Source: Pseudobutyrivibrio sp. UBA3626 (lineage in GTDB: Bacteria > Bacillota > Clostridia > Lachnospirales > Lachnospiraceae). Taken from it: DNA of 64,000 nt. The number at the start of each line of letters is the position of its first letter. Within the stretch, counting starts at the first letter, position 1. The notes below the pieces were generated by a model. It searched no databases. It worked only from the letters and a program-made list of their open reading frames with translations, and was not told the origin of the DNA. The stretch lies in contig DFLF01000013.1 in NCBI GenBank assembly GCA_002373675.1, positions 166,497-230,496 of the forward strand, written 5' to 3'. The position numbers were made by a program, and so were the translations under genes. Positions 1 to 8,911 of the stretch are shown in pieces.

Positions 1-2
1 TA

Positions 3-914
3 AAAAAATCATTAAAGTATATGATGTTTTTCTTTTTGTTGTTTGCCATACCTATTTTTGCTGGAGAAGAAAACTTTGGTCGCTTAGATATCTATATGAT
101 TATGTGTTCAATCACTGCCGTTATGCTAATATTATGTGAAAAGATTGAATGGATTATTATACCTATTCTTGCCATAGCAGTTATGGTTCATCAAGGGTAT
201 GTTTTTATGTTTGCAAACGTTGTTTTAGTTTTGCTTATGTATAAAGCTTTAATGGGAGAAAAGAAAGATACGAAAAAACACCTCTTTTTATTTGTGTTAA
301 CTTTTATTATTATAAGTGGTCTTTTCCTATATATGGAATTGTTTTCACACTCCACAGGAAAGGACGTATATGAGGAGGTCGTAAATCTTGCGCAATCTAT
401 GAGTCGTGATGGTTATTCGATTCATGAAGATGTTATAGATAAAGAAATATTGGGTATAGATATTTCGGCGAATGAAACGGCGTTTCATATAAAAAACATC
501 TTTGAATTCGGAGTATTTGTTGTAATGATGTTGCCGTATATTATTATTGTGGCAAAATTTTTTAGTAGATTAATAAAGAATGCAAATGATAAAAAACAAC
601 GATGGGTTTACATTATAGTACTTATTGGTTCTGGAACAATTCTTCCAGATATGCTTTTTAAAATTGACTATGGAAGATGGATGTTTTCAGTTATTTTTTA
701 TTATGCTATTACGATTATGTCATTGCTGGCATTAAGAGATAAGAACGTTGAAGAACAATTGGTAACGGGAATGAGCAATATAAAGAAAAAAGGACCGATA
801 TCATTACTACTTTTAATATATCCTATAATTTTTCAGCCTTTTTTGGCTATATATATAAGTGATATAACATCTAGAATAGCTGATGTGATTATGAAAACAT
901 GTCATGTTTGGTAA
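3..914 (+). CDS. Polytopic membrane protein, probable polysaccharide polymerase (5' truncated)
   Basis: The reading frame is open from base 3, before the first ATG at 21. That ATG has no Shine-Dalgarno sequence, so the gene almost certainly begins outside the window. The visible part is hydrophobic, with about seven to eight membrane segments. A short GRLDIY motif near its start and an IDYGRW motif near residue 215 recall EpsG/Wzy-type polymerases, which join repeat units outside the membrane. It is the first of a run of co-directional polysaccharide genes and ends directly against the next one. The polymerase role is inferred from topology and context; a flippase or other membrane transferase is not excluded. 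Confidence 0.6.
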   Translation, partial: KKSLKYMMFFFLLFAIPIFAGEENFGRLDIYMIMCSITAVMLILCEKIEWIIIPILAIAVMVHQGYVFMFANVVLVLLMYKALMGEKKDTKKHLFLFVLTFIIISGLFLYMELFSHSTGKDVYEEVVNLAQSMSRDGYSIHEDVIDKEILGIDISANETAFHIKNIFEFGVFVVMMLPYIIIVAKFFSRLIKNANDKKQRWVYIIVLIGSGTILPDMLFKIDYGRWMFSVIFYYAITIMSLLALRDKNVEEQLVTGMSNIKKKGPISLLLLIYPIIFQPFLAIYISDITSRIADVIMKTCHVW

Positions 915-926
915 ATGGGAGAATAT

Positions 927-1913
927 ATGAAAAAGTTGTTATTAAGGATAGGATTATTCCTTGTAATTCTTGTAATAATAATCGTTGGAATTTTAACCCT
1001 GTGTGTTATGTTTCCGTCTGTAGATAACTTAATCGGTACAGTTACATGCAGTGAGGGTTTTGATGGTTACGAAGAAAAAACAAAAACAGAGGCAATAGAA
1101 AAAACGCAAAATAAAAACGATGGATATACAAAACTATTTGTTGACGATAGTGTGTGTGCGTCAATGTTTGGTAGACTTCAAGACAAAAATAGTGTTTATC
1201 TATTTGCTGGAACAAATAGAGCATTTCTTGTTGCAGGTCAGTATGTGCAAATAAGAGAATTCTTAAAAACACATGATAATGTATCGGAAGTATATATGTT
1301 TTTAAGCAAAGGAACATGGGAATCTACAATAGATGTTCAATATGGATATCAATGTTTTGCGGTTCCGATTATATCAACAAATACATTCGATGATTTGGAG
1401 AATAACACAAAGCAAGAAATGAAGGACACATATAGTGGAACACTAATCCAACCATGGTTTGTGTATATATACAATAAATCTTGTGTAATAAGAAAGCTCA
1501 CACTGAATCTTCTTAATACATATCATGAAAAAGTTTTAAAAGAAGATATGTCTGTAAATTATGTACATGAGGAAAATAAGGTTTCAGATGTTAATCAACA
1601 GTATTTAGATTTAATAATAAATATGTGTGAAAATAATAATATTGCGTTACATATTTTACATGATCCTATTGCAGATACACCGGATAATAGAGATGACTAT
1701 GATAATGAAATAAAAATGATTAATGAAATCTCAAATGATAAAAATAAAAAATATCTTGATGAGTATTTGAATAGTGTTTTATTCTATCCAGAAGATCTTT
1801 TTATTGATGGAGTACACTTTAAGGGTGATGATGCATTAAATAATCAGATTATTCATGACATACAAGGCAAAACAAATTTGTTATATGACGTGGTGGTAAC
1901 GGAGAACAATTAA
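927..1913 (+). CDS. Membrane-anchored SGNH-hydrolase-like protein, copy 1 (polysaccharide O-acylation)
   Basis: About 328 residues with one N-terminal membrane anchor (residues 3-25) and an extracytoplasmic domain. I chose ATG 927 over 915 because GGAG at 918-921 sits 5 bp before it. It is a paralogue of the next gene: both share an FAG/FVG block, a GQYVQI(R/K)EF stretch and a TWES motif. The SGNH block I motif is altered to D-D-S (Ser75), while the distal DxxH pair (Asp294, His297) is kept. By analogy with AlgJ/AlgX or DltD proteins working with an MBOAT partner, it probably helps move acyl groups onto an exported glycan. The lost glycine may mean reduced or changed activity. Confidence 0.6.
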   Translation: MKKLLLRIGLFLVILVIIIVGILTLCVMFPSVDNLIGTVTCSEGFDGYEEKTKTEAIEKTQNKNDGYTKLFVDDSVCASMFGRLQDKNSVYLFAGTNRAFLVAGQYVQIREFLKTHDNVSEVYMFLSKGTWESTIDVQYGYQCFAVPIISTNTFDDLENNTKQEMKDTYSGTLIQPWFVYIYNKSCVIRKLTLNLLNTYHEKVLKEDMSVNYVHEENKVSDVNQQYLDLIINMCENNNIALHILHDPIADTPDNRDDYDNEIKMINEISNDKNKKYLDEYLNSVLFYPEDLFIDGVHFKGDDALNNQIIHDIQGKTNLLYDVVVTENN

Positions 1914-2896
1914 TGAAAAAGAAAAAAAATAAAATCATTTGTGTTGTAGGCTTTATAGCTCTTTCAATAGTTATTTTTGGTGTGGTTGCTGTTATAACGA
2001 CATATAATGAGCCAATTAATCAAGTTGTAGCGAAAGTAACCTTAAGCGAAGAATACACCGCAGAGGAAGGACAAGCACGCGTAGAATCAATTAAGAGAAT
2101 TCAAGATACGTCAAAGGATTATAGTGTTATTGTAGTAGGTGATAGTGTTTGTCAATATTTGTTCGAATCAGTAGAGGAAGACAATCCAAGTTATTTATTT
2201 GTTGGTTCGAGTAGACCATTTACTATTGCAGGACAATATGTTCAAATTAAAGAATTCATAGATTATCATCCAAATGCGAGAGAAGTATATATGGTAGAAG
2301 GAATATCAACTTGGGAATCTATATTAGATACTCAAGGAGGATATCAACAACTAATGGTTCCGTTGATTGAGACAGAAACGATCAATGATTTAGATGAGGA
2401 AACCATTGATTATGCCAAGCATAATTATAGTAGCTTATATATGACATATCCCTTTGCAAAGATGGTTAATCATTCAAATGTTTGTAGAAAGTTAATCCTT
2501 AATTCAATAATGTTTTATCATCAAGACATACGCGGTGAAGACACATCTGCATTATTTGAATCTACGCCTGGAGAAATATCACCTCTTAATCAGCATTATT
2601 TGAAGAAGATAATTCAACTTTGTGAGGAAAAAAATATCACGCTTCATATAATACATGATCCAGTATCGAACACTGAACAATCTAAAGAGGATGTTTCAAA
2701 GGAAAGAGAAATGTTTGATAATGCAGGGTATTCAGATAGTAAGTATGCTGATGAATATATTAATAGTGTGCTATATTATCCAGAGGAATATTTTGTGGAT
2801 GGCACGCATATTGTTAGAGAGCGCGAATTAGAAAATACAATTGTTCAACAGATGAAAGACAAGACGCGCACAATGAATGATTTGGTTATTAAGTAG
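1913..2896 (+). CDS. Membrane-anchored SGNH-hydrolase-like protein, copy 2 (polysaccharide O-acylation)
   Basis: 327 residues: a cytoplasmic poly-Lys start, one membrane segment (about 8-30), then an extracytoplasmic domain. It has an intact GDS motif at residues 76-78 and a DGTH motif near the end (Asp296, His299), the expected SGNH nucleophile and Asp/His pair. It overlaps the stop of copy 1 by one base, so the two are translationally coupled, and the MBOAT gene follows after 9 bp. The likely role is transfer of an acetyl or other acyl group, delivered across the membrane by the MBOAT partner, onto the growing polysaccharide. Which sugar or acyl group is involved cannot be told from the sequence. 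Confidence 0.65.
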   Translation: MKKKKNKIICVVGFIALSIVIFGVVAVITTYNEPINQVVAKVTLSEEYTAEEGQARVESIKRIQDTSKDYSVIVVGDSVCQYLFESVEEDNPSYLFVGSSRPFTIAGQYVQIKEFIDYHPNAREVYMVEGISTWESILDTQGGYQQLMVPLIETETINDLDEETIDYAKHNYSSLYMTYPFAKMVNHSNVCRKLILNSIMFYHQDIRGEDTSALFESTPGEISPLNQHYLKKIIQLCEEKNITLHIIHDPVSNTEQSKEDVSKEREMFDNAGYSDSKYADEYINSVLYYPEEYFVDGTHIVRERELENTIVQQMKDKTRTMNDLVIK

Positions 2897-2905
2897 GAAT
2901 TTGTT

Positions 2906-4393
2906 ATGGATATAATATCGTTAAGATTTTTAATCTTGGTTATAATTTCGTTGATTGCCTTTTATATTACGCCATTACGAGTTAGAAGGTATATAATAGT
3001 TATTTTCAACTTCGCGTTTTTGTTTTTGGCAAATGATTTATACCAGGTAATAGGAATAGTATTATGTATGGTTATTACATATATATCTGCAATTATAGTT
3101 GAAAAGAAGGGTTCGTTGCCCTTAAAGAAAACGATTGTTGTTCTTTCAGTTGTAATTATAGCGGGTATGATGGTTCTTCTTAAAGACAGTAAGTTTTTTG
3201 GACTAAGCATAGATTGGGTAGCACCTCTTGGCATTTCGTATTATACGTTATCATGTATAGGCTATATTCTTGATGTTTATTGGGGAGTGGATAAAGCGGA
3301 AAAAAACCCTTTAAGGTTTTTTATGTTTGCTGGATATTATCCTATAATGACATCTGGACCAATCATTTCATATAAAGATAGAGATAATATTTTTTCGTTT
3401 GATAAAAGATTTGAATATGAGAAGTTTTGCTTTGGAGCGCAACGCGTCCTCTGGGGGCTTTTTAAGAAAATGGTAATCGCCGCAAGGGTGGCAACATGGG
3501 TAGATGCTATATATGGGGATTATCATAAATACGCTGGAATATATATTTGGATTGCCGTAATTCTTTTTGTTATTCAATTATATGCGGACTTTTCTGGTTG
3601 TATTGATATAGTCCTTGGAATTTCAGAGATGTTTGGGTTTAAGTTACCAGAAAACTTCAACTTGCCATTCTTGGCAAAAAATCTGTCCGTGTTTTGGAGA
3701 AAATGGCATATTACACTTGGAGAGTGGCTTCGCTCATACATTTTTTATCCAATATTAAAATCTAGACCATTTCAAAAGATTGGAAAAACCACAAAGAAAC
3801 GATTTGGAAAGCGGCTAGGGAAAAAGATTCCTGTATGGTTAAGCCTTGTCATCACATGGTTTTTAATTGGATTTTGGCATGGAGGCGCTTGGAACTATAT
3901 TTTTGGCGTAGGGCTTTTTATGGCAGCTATAATAATTCTCGGAGAAATGCTAGAACCTTTGTGGAAGTATATTATAAAGGTTTTACATATTAACACAGAT
4001 ACAAAAGCCTTTAAGGCATTTCAGATTATTAGAACATGGATATTTTTCACATTTGGACTATCTTTCTTCAGATCATATAATGGTTTGAGAGAAGGATTTG
4101 ATATTTGGAAAGAAGCTTTTTCGACGTGGAATATAAATGTTTTGTGGAATGGAGACCTTTTAGAGTTAGGCTTAGATTTGGGAAATATAATAGTGATGTT
4201 TTTCTCAATTCTAGTCTTAATTATAATAAGTATTATTCGTTCACGCAGTGATTGTTCGGTTCGCCAATTGATCGCTTCAAAAAACATAGTTTTTCGTTGG
4301 GCTTGTTATCTTATATTATTAGTTGTGGTTATAATATATGGACAGTATGCAATAGAGTTTGACGCATCTGCATTTATATATGGGAAATTTTAA
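2906..4393 (+). CDS. MBOAT-family O-acyltransferase (AlgI/DltB-like)
   Basis: 495 residues with 10 or more membrane segments. It carries the two family signatures: an FWRKWHITLG block with His268, and the catalytic-type GFWHGGAWNY block with His325. AlgI-like MBOAT proteins take an acyl group from a cytoplasmic donor and pass it across the membrane to SGNH-type partners, and two such partners are encoded immediately upstream. The three genes therefore look like one O-acylation cassette for an exported glycan. DltB is a less likely identity because no dltA or dltC gene is adjacent. The only carrier protein nearby is the one at 8651, so that carrier cannot be excluded as donor. Confidence 0.85.
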   Translation: MDIISLRFLILVIISLIAFYITPLRVRRYIIVIFNFAFLFLANDLYQVIGIVLCMVITYISAIIVEKKGSLPLKKTIVVLSVVIIAGMMVLLKDSKFFGLSIDWVAPLGISYYTLSCIGYILDVYWGVDKAEKNPLRFFMFAGYYPIMTSGPIISYKDRDNIFSFDKRFEYEKFCFGAQRVLWGLFKKMVIAARVATWVDAIYGDYHKYAGIYIWIAVILFVIQLYADFSGCIDIVLGISEMFGFKLPENFNLPFLAKNLSVFWRKWHITLGEWLRSYIFYPILKSRPFQKIGKTTKKRFGKRLGKKIPVWLSLVITWFLIGFWHGGAWNYIFGVGLFMAAIIILGEMLEPLWKYIIKVLHINTDTKAFKAFQIIRTWIFFTFGLSFFRSYNGLREGFDIWKEAFSTWNINVLWNGDLLELGLDLGNIIVMFFSILVLIIISIIRSRSDCSVRQLIASKNIVFRWACYLILLVVVIIYGQYAIEFDASAFIYGKF

Positions 4394-4417
4394 TTCATTT
4401 TAGAAAGGGTATATAAA

Positions 4418-6349
4418 ATGCTAAAGACTTTAAATTATAAGCGAATAATAGGCTTTATTATCTGCGTTATACTTGTTGCATTTGTGGGATATTTTATTGT
4501 GACAGATCTTTTTTATAAAATTAGTACTGATGCGCAAATAGAATTGTATAATGACGACGGACAATTATTAGAAATACAACCTAACGACAATAAAACCTTT
4601 GAAATCACTAATCATAAATGTCCTTTTGATAAACTTGAGATATATTTTGCAAAAGATGATAATGGTCCAGTTAGCATATCGATTATTGATTCTCAAAACG
4701 AAAGTGTAATAGGAAATTTTGATTTTGACAATGTTGAAGAGTCATCAAATGGAAATAAAGTTGCAAGTCTTTCATTTGATGAAGTAGTTGATAAAGGAAC
4801 ATATAAAGTTATTGTTGAAAATAAAGGGGATGCCCCCTTAAATGTTTGTACAAAAGGAGAAGAATTAAATGTTTCTATAATTAAAAGTACAAAAGTAGGG
4901 TATTATATAGCAATTTTCGTAATAGCAATACTCGTTGTGTATTTGGGATTAACAATTTTTCTCACAAGAAAGAGCAAGTCATTTAATATAGAGAAATTTT
5001 TTCTAATAAGTGTTATTTGTCTTGGGGCCTGTTATTTTGTATTATTTACTCCGTGGAATACAGCGGATATAGGAGCACATTATCAGGCGACTTATCGTTT
5101 CTCTAATATATTGCTAGGACAATCACCAGATCAATATTGGCTTGGAAGGGCAGAGGACGTAAACTTCTTCTTTATTGATAATCAGGTATTTTTGGGAGTT
5201 TCACCAACAAGCATTAAAGACTATGCTGAATATTTATATAATTTTACATTTTTATGTAATGATACGACGCTTTTGGATTTCCCATATCACGAAGTGAGAA
5301 TGGAATACTATTCAATTTTTTGCTATTGGCCGCAGATACTTGGGATAACACTAGGACGCCTTTTTTGTGTTAGTGCTATTGTAGCTGCGTATTTTGCAAA
5401 ACTTTTGATGTTTGGTTTTTATGTGTGGGGGTGCTATAATGCAGTGAAGAATGCGCCAATTGGTAAAGGAGTTTTTGCTTTTGTTTCTTTATTGCCATTA
5501 CCGTTGCTTTATAGCAGTGCAATATCTTATGATTCGTTAGTATTTGTTGTAACGCTTAATTTTATAGCAGGGATTTTTGCTTTGTACCATGATTCTTCGT
5601 CAAAAAAGATGTTAATACAGGTTATTGTTTGGGCATTTATGTTAGGAGCAACAAAAGGCGGAGGATATTTGATCCTTTTGCCAATAACTTTAATACTGTT
5701 TAATAAAAATAAAATTAAAGAAAGCTGTATTAATTGCTTTAGTATATTGGGAAGCGGGATTATTTCTGTAATCCTTTTCGATAAAGTGTTACAGATTGGA
5801 AAGGTCCTGTTTCAGTTCCAATCACAGGCAGAGAATCATTTAGAAACTTCATATGCTTTAGGGCACCCTTTGAAATATTTGCAAATGGTGATGACAACAT
5901 ATTTTCAGAATGCGGATGAGTTAGTGTTTTGTACTCTGGGAGCTTTAAGAGATTTTCAACAAAATTATATACCGCATTTTGTTGTGGGGGTGCTATTTGT
6001 TATTATTATCTTTTATGGGATTACGGAGAAAGACAAGTGTGCGTTTGATAATAAATCAAGGTATATATTTTTAATTACGATTATCATCGCGTTAATTTCT
6101 ACTCCAGCAATGTTATTAAGAGAAACTAAAATGGGAGATGAAATAATTAATGGACTACAGGGAAGATATTTTCTTCCAGTATTGTCTGTGGTAGTCTTTT
6201 TGATGACAAAGTTTTCGCTTCATAATAAGTGTTTTAACGCTATAGACAATGATAAAGCATATTATTTAGGAAAAAAATGTATTGTTTGTTTTTGCATTTT
6301 TTCTTGTGTGGCAATATATTACTTGATGAGAGTGTTTTTAAGAGGATAA
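4418..6349 (+). CDS. Large polytopic membrane protein, DUF2142-like
   Basis: 643 residues. One N-terminal membrane segment (about 9-28) is followed by a roughly 125-residue extracytoplasmic, probably beta-rich domain, then about ten further membrane helices. Motifs typical of DUF2142-like proteins are visible: a YDSLVF stretch in mid-protein, a KGGGY loop and a GRYFLPVL motif near the C-terminus. Such proteins are common in polysaccharide loci and resemble GT-C glycosyltransferases, but the reaction is not established. It lies 24 bp after the MBOAT gene and 6 bp before a glycosyltransferase, so it belongs to the same operon. Confidence 0.6.
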   Translation: MLKTLNYKRIIGFIICVILVAFVGYFIVTDLFYKISTDAQIELYNDDGQLLEIQPNDNKTFEITNHKCPFDKLEIYFAKDDNGPVSISIIDSQNESVIGNFDFDNVEESSNGNKVASLSFDEVVDKGTYKVIVENKGDAPLNVCTKGEELNVSIIKSTKVGYYIAIFVIAILVVYLGLTIFLTRKSKSFNIEKFFLISVICLGACYFVLFTPWNTADIGAHYQATYRFSNILLGQSPDQYWLGRAEDVNFFFIDNQVFLGVSPTSIKDYAEYLYNFTFLCNDTTLLDFPYHEVRMEYYSIFCYWPQILGITLGRLFCVSAIVAAYFAKLLMFGFYVWGCYNAVKNAPIGKGVFAFVSLLPLPLLYSSAISYDSLVFVVTLNFIAGIFALYHDSSSKKMLIQVIVWAFMLGATKGGGYLILLPITLILFNKNKIKESCINCFSILGSGIISVILFDKVLQIGKVLFQFQSQAENHLETSYALGHPLKYLQMVMTTYFQNADELVFCTLGALRDFQQNYIPHFVVGVLFVIIIFYGITEKDKCAFDNKSRYIFLITIIIALISTPAMLLRETKMGDEIINGLQGRYFLPVLSVVVFLMTKFSLHNKCFNAIDNDKAYYLGKKCIVCFCIFSCVAIYYLMRVFLRG

Positions 6350-6355
6350 ATAAAG

Positions 6356-7411
6356 ATGATACCTATAATAATACCAGCTTATGAGCCAGATGAAAGATTT
6401 ATTGGACTTTTGTCAAATCTTGTAAAAAGAGAAAATGTATTTATAATCGTTGTTGATGATGGAAGCGGTTCCGATTATGAAAATATTTTTTCTCGTGTAA
6501 AAGAGATGATTGTCGACAAGGGAATATTGCTTACACATAATGTTAATAAAGGAAAAGGTAGGGCGTTAAAGACTGCTTTTCAGTACGTTCTTTATAATAT
6601 GTCTGATGTAATAGGTGCTGTGACAGCTGATTCTGATGGTCAGCACACGGTAGAATGTATTGAATCAGTTAGTAGGAAACTAGAAGAGAAGCCAGAGGCA
6701 CTGATTTTAGGAGTCAGAAGGTTTGATGCCGAAGACTTACCTTGGAAAAGTAAGTTTGGCAATAATCTTACTTTAAAAGTTATGAAGCTTGTATCTGGTC
6801 TTAGTGTTAGTGATACACAGACAGGGCTTAGAGGAATCCCAAGAAAGTTTATGGAAGAATTGCTTGATGTTGAAGGAGAGGGGTTTGAGTTTGAGACGCG
6901 CATGTTACTTGCGACAGTAAAAAAGTACGATATATGTGAAGTTCCAATAAAGACTATATATGACTCAAAGGAAAATCATCAAACGCATTTTCATCCAGTA
7001 AAGGATTCATTAAAAATATATAAAGTTCTTTTTGAGAAGTTTTTTAGATTTGCATTTACGTCTGTATCTTCTTTTATGATAGACATAGCATTGTTTACTG
7101 TTTTTTGTATGCTATTTAAGGTATGGAATGGCATATTATATGCCACAGTAGCCACGATCCTTGCAAGAATAATTTCGGCAATTTATAATTACATGATGAA
7201 CTATATGTTTGTTTTTAGAAGCAAGGAATCAAAGATGGTATCTGCAGGTAAGTATGTGCTATTATCTGCTGCACAAATGGGTTGTAGCGCAGCACTTGTT
7301 ACAGGTGCAGTATATATTTTCTCTGGGGTTAATGAAACAATAATTAAAATGATAATAGATACAATACTATTCTTTGTTAGTTATCAAATACAAAAGAAAT
7401 TTGTATTCTAA
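6356..7411 (+). CDS. GT2 glycosyltransferase fused to a GtrA-like membrane domain
   Basis: 351 residues in two parts. Residues 1-215 are a dolichol-phosphate-mannose-synthase-like GT-A domain with the DDGS motif at 34-37 and a DSD metal-binding motif at 92-94. Residues about 225-351 form a four-helix GtrA-like membrane domain. The usual role is to make an undecaprenyl-phosphate-linked sugar on the inner face and help move it outward for a GT-C enzyme to use. The GT39-like protein at 12407 and the DUF2142-like neighbour are possible users. The donor sugar is not readable from the sequence. Confidence 0.8.
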   Translation: MIPIIIPAYEPDERFIGLLSNLVKRENVFIIVVDDGSGSDYENIFSRVKEMIVDKGILLTHNVNKGKGRALKTAFQYVLYNMSDVIGAVTADSDGQHTVECIESVSRKLEEKPEALILGVRRFDAEDLPWKSKFGNNLTLKVMKLVSGLSVSDTQTGLRGIPRKFMEELLDVEGEGFEFETRMLLATVKKYDICEVPIKTIYDSKENHQTHFHPVKDSLKIYKVLFEKFFRFAFTSVSSFMIDIALFTVFCMLFKVWNGILYATVATILARIISAIYNYMMNYMFVFRSKESKMVSAGKYVLLSAAQMGCSAALVTGAVYIFSGVNETIIKMIIDTILFFVSYQIQKKFVF

Positions 7412-7438
7412 TTGATTGCTTTAAGCGGTGTGATATCG

Positions 7439-7467
7439 TTGAAAAAAGAAAATGATTATTGTAGAAT
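7439..7467 (+). promoter_or_regulatory. Candidate sigma-A promoter before the acyl-ACP gene set
   Basis: TTGAAA (7439-7444) and TAGAAT (7462-7467) are separated by exactly 17 bp, inside the 97-bp gap before the dehydratase gene. This is one of the longest gaps in the polysaccharide locus. It suggests an internal promoter that could drive the acyl-carrier gene set separately from the upstream genes. Confidence 0.5.
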
Positions 7468-7508
7468 ACATATGGTAAATTAAGCAAAAAAGGATATCTA
7501 TATATAGA

Positions 7509-7931
7509 ATGAATGATTATAAGTTTAGTGAATTGGAAATTGGCTTAAAAGAGAGTTTTTCTAAGGAAATTACAAGTGAAATGATGGATATGTTTTACAA
7601 GATAACAGGTGATTGTAATCCCCTTCATTGTAACGAGGATTTTTCTATAGAAAAAGGCTTTAGAGGAAGAGTAGTATATGGAATGTTGACATCCTCATTA
7701 ATATCAACACTTGGTGGAGTGTACTTGCCGGGTAAGAATTGTTTAATACAAGGTGTGGAGACAAAGTATAGCAGACCGGTTTATATTGGGGATGTGCTAA
7801 ATGTTATGGGTGAAGTTGTTGAAAAGCATGACTCTGTTAAGCAAGCCACAATTAAAGTTATTATTCGTAATCAAGATAATAAGGTTGTATGTAAAGGGAA
7901 ACTAAGAGTAGGAGTGTTAGATGAGGGATAA
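7509..7931 (+). CDS. MaoC-like hotdog dehydratase/hydratase
   Basis: 140 residues, a single hotdog domain. The R-hydratase signature TGDCNPLH carries the catalytic pair Asp35 and His40, followed by a GRVVYGM loop typical of MaoC/PhaJ proteins. These enzymes interconvert trans-2-enoyl and (R)-3-hydroxyacyl thioesters. The stop overlaps the SDR gene by 11 bp, and an acyl carrier protein gene follows that, so the substrate is probably an ACP thioester rather than a CoA ester. Finding it among sugar-nucleotide genes suggests a role in making an acyl decoration for the polysaccharide rather than in fatty acid metabolism. Confidence 0.8.
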   Translation: MNDYKFSELEIGLKESFSKEITSEMMDMFYKITGDCNPLHCNEDFSIEKGFRGRVVYGMLTSSLISTLGGVYLPGKNCLIQGVETKYSRPVYIGDVLNVMGEVVEKHDSVKQATIKVIIRNQDNKVVCKGKLRVGVLDEG

Positions 7932-8649
7932 AACGCTATTAGTATTGGGAGCTTCCTCAGATATGGGGCAGTATCTTATTAAAAAAACGTATAAGAATTA
8001 TAAAACAATAATTGTTCATTATAATTCTAATAATAGTTTTGTAGATGATTTAAAGAAAGAGTGTGATGCACAAATTGTTGAATATCAGGCTGATTTCTCT
8101 GATTCGAAAAGTACAGAAAATTTTGTTAACAAGCTAAGTGAGGGAGGATATTCCATTGATCATGTAGTTCATTTTCCAGCTACTGTAGCCAATCCATCAA
8201 AGTTTCATAAAAATGATTGGAAGGATTATGAAAACGCTATAAATGTATCGCTTAGATCAGTTGTAATGGTATTACAAAGTGTAATAAAAGGAATGTTGAA
8301 GAAAAAAGAGGGTAAAATTATACTAATGCTTACTTCATATGTTAACAATATTCCACCTAAATACCAATCAACCTATGTTACAATAAAATATGCTTTGTTA
8401 GGACTAGTAAAAGCTTTGGCAGTTGAATATGCGGATAAAAATATACAAATAAATGGGGTTTCGCCAGAGATGGTAGAAACTAACTTTTTGTCAAACTTGC
8501 CAGATTTTGTGATTGAAAAAAATGCAACGCAACAACCACTTGGAAGAAATTTGAAAGTTGATGATGTTATTCCTACAATTGAATTTTTACTTTCTAGTGG
8601 TAGCGATTATATAACAGGGCAGAACATTTCTATAACGGGAGGGAAATAA
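7921..8649 (+). CDS. Short-chain dehydrogenase/reductase (FabG-like)
   Basis: 242 residues. The N-terminal Rossmann motif is GASSDMG (residues 10-16), and the catalytic residues are Ser139, Tyr152 and Lys156 (YVTIK). The C-terminal ITGQNISITGGK ending is typical of FabG-like reductases, which reduce 3-ketoacyl thioesters with NAD(P)H. It overlaps the MaoC-like gene by 11 bp and sits 1 bp before the acyl carrier protein gene, forming a compact three-gene unit. Together the three could set a hydroxyl or double bond on a short carrier-bound acyl chain. A sugar substrate is possible for an SDR but is less consistent with these neighbours. Confidence 0.8.
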   Translation: MRDKTLLVLGASSDMGQYLIKKTYKNYKTIIVHYNSNNSFVDDLKKECDAQIVEYQADFSDSKSTENFVNKLSEGGYSIDHVVHFPATVANPSKFHKNDWKDYENAINVSLRSVVMVLQSVIKGMLKKKEGKIILMLTSYVNNIPPKYQSTYVTIKYALLGLVKALAVEYADKNIQINGVSPEMVETNFLSNLPDFVIEKNATQQPLGRNLKVDDVIPTIEFLLSSGSDYITGQNISITGGK

Positions 8650-8650
8650 T

Positions 8651-8890
8651 ATGAATAGAGAAGAGGTATACGCAAAACTAAATGAGATTTTTGAAGATGT
8701 GTTTGATGATGAAGATATTGTTGTGTCTGACAATACAACGGCAGATGATATAGAAGATTGGGATTCATTAGAACATATTAACCTTGTTGTTGAAATAGAA
8801 AATCAGTTCGGAATAAAGTTCAACATGGGAGAGGTTAACAGTTTTAAAAATGTTGGTGAAATGGTAGATGCCATATTAAATAAAATCTGA
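8651..8890 (+). CDS. Acyl carrier protein, dedicated copy
   Basis: 79 residues, strongly acidic, with the phosphopantetheine attachment motif DWDSLEH (Ser39) and the usual four-helix ACP length. It lies inside the polysaccharide locus directly after a dehydratase and a reductase, and an FkbH-like loading protein is encoded at 18216 in the same run of genes. No fatty acid synthesis genes (fabD, fabF, fabH) are near, so this is probably a specialised carrier. It is likely the platform on which a hydroxyacyl or glyceryl group is made before transfer to a sugar. Confidence 0.9.
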   Translation: MNREEVYAKLNEIFEDVFDDEDIVVSDNTTADDIEDWDSLEHINLVVEIENQFGIKFNMGEVNSFKNVGEMVDAILNKI

Positions 8891-8911
8891 TTAAAGAATA
8901 GGAGAGAGTAA

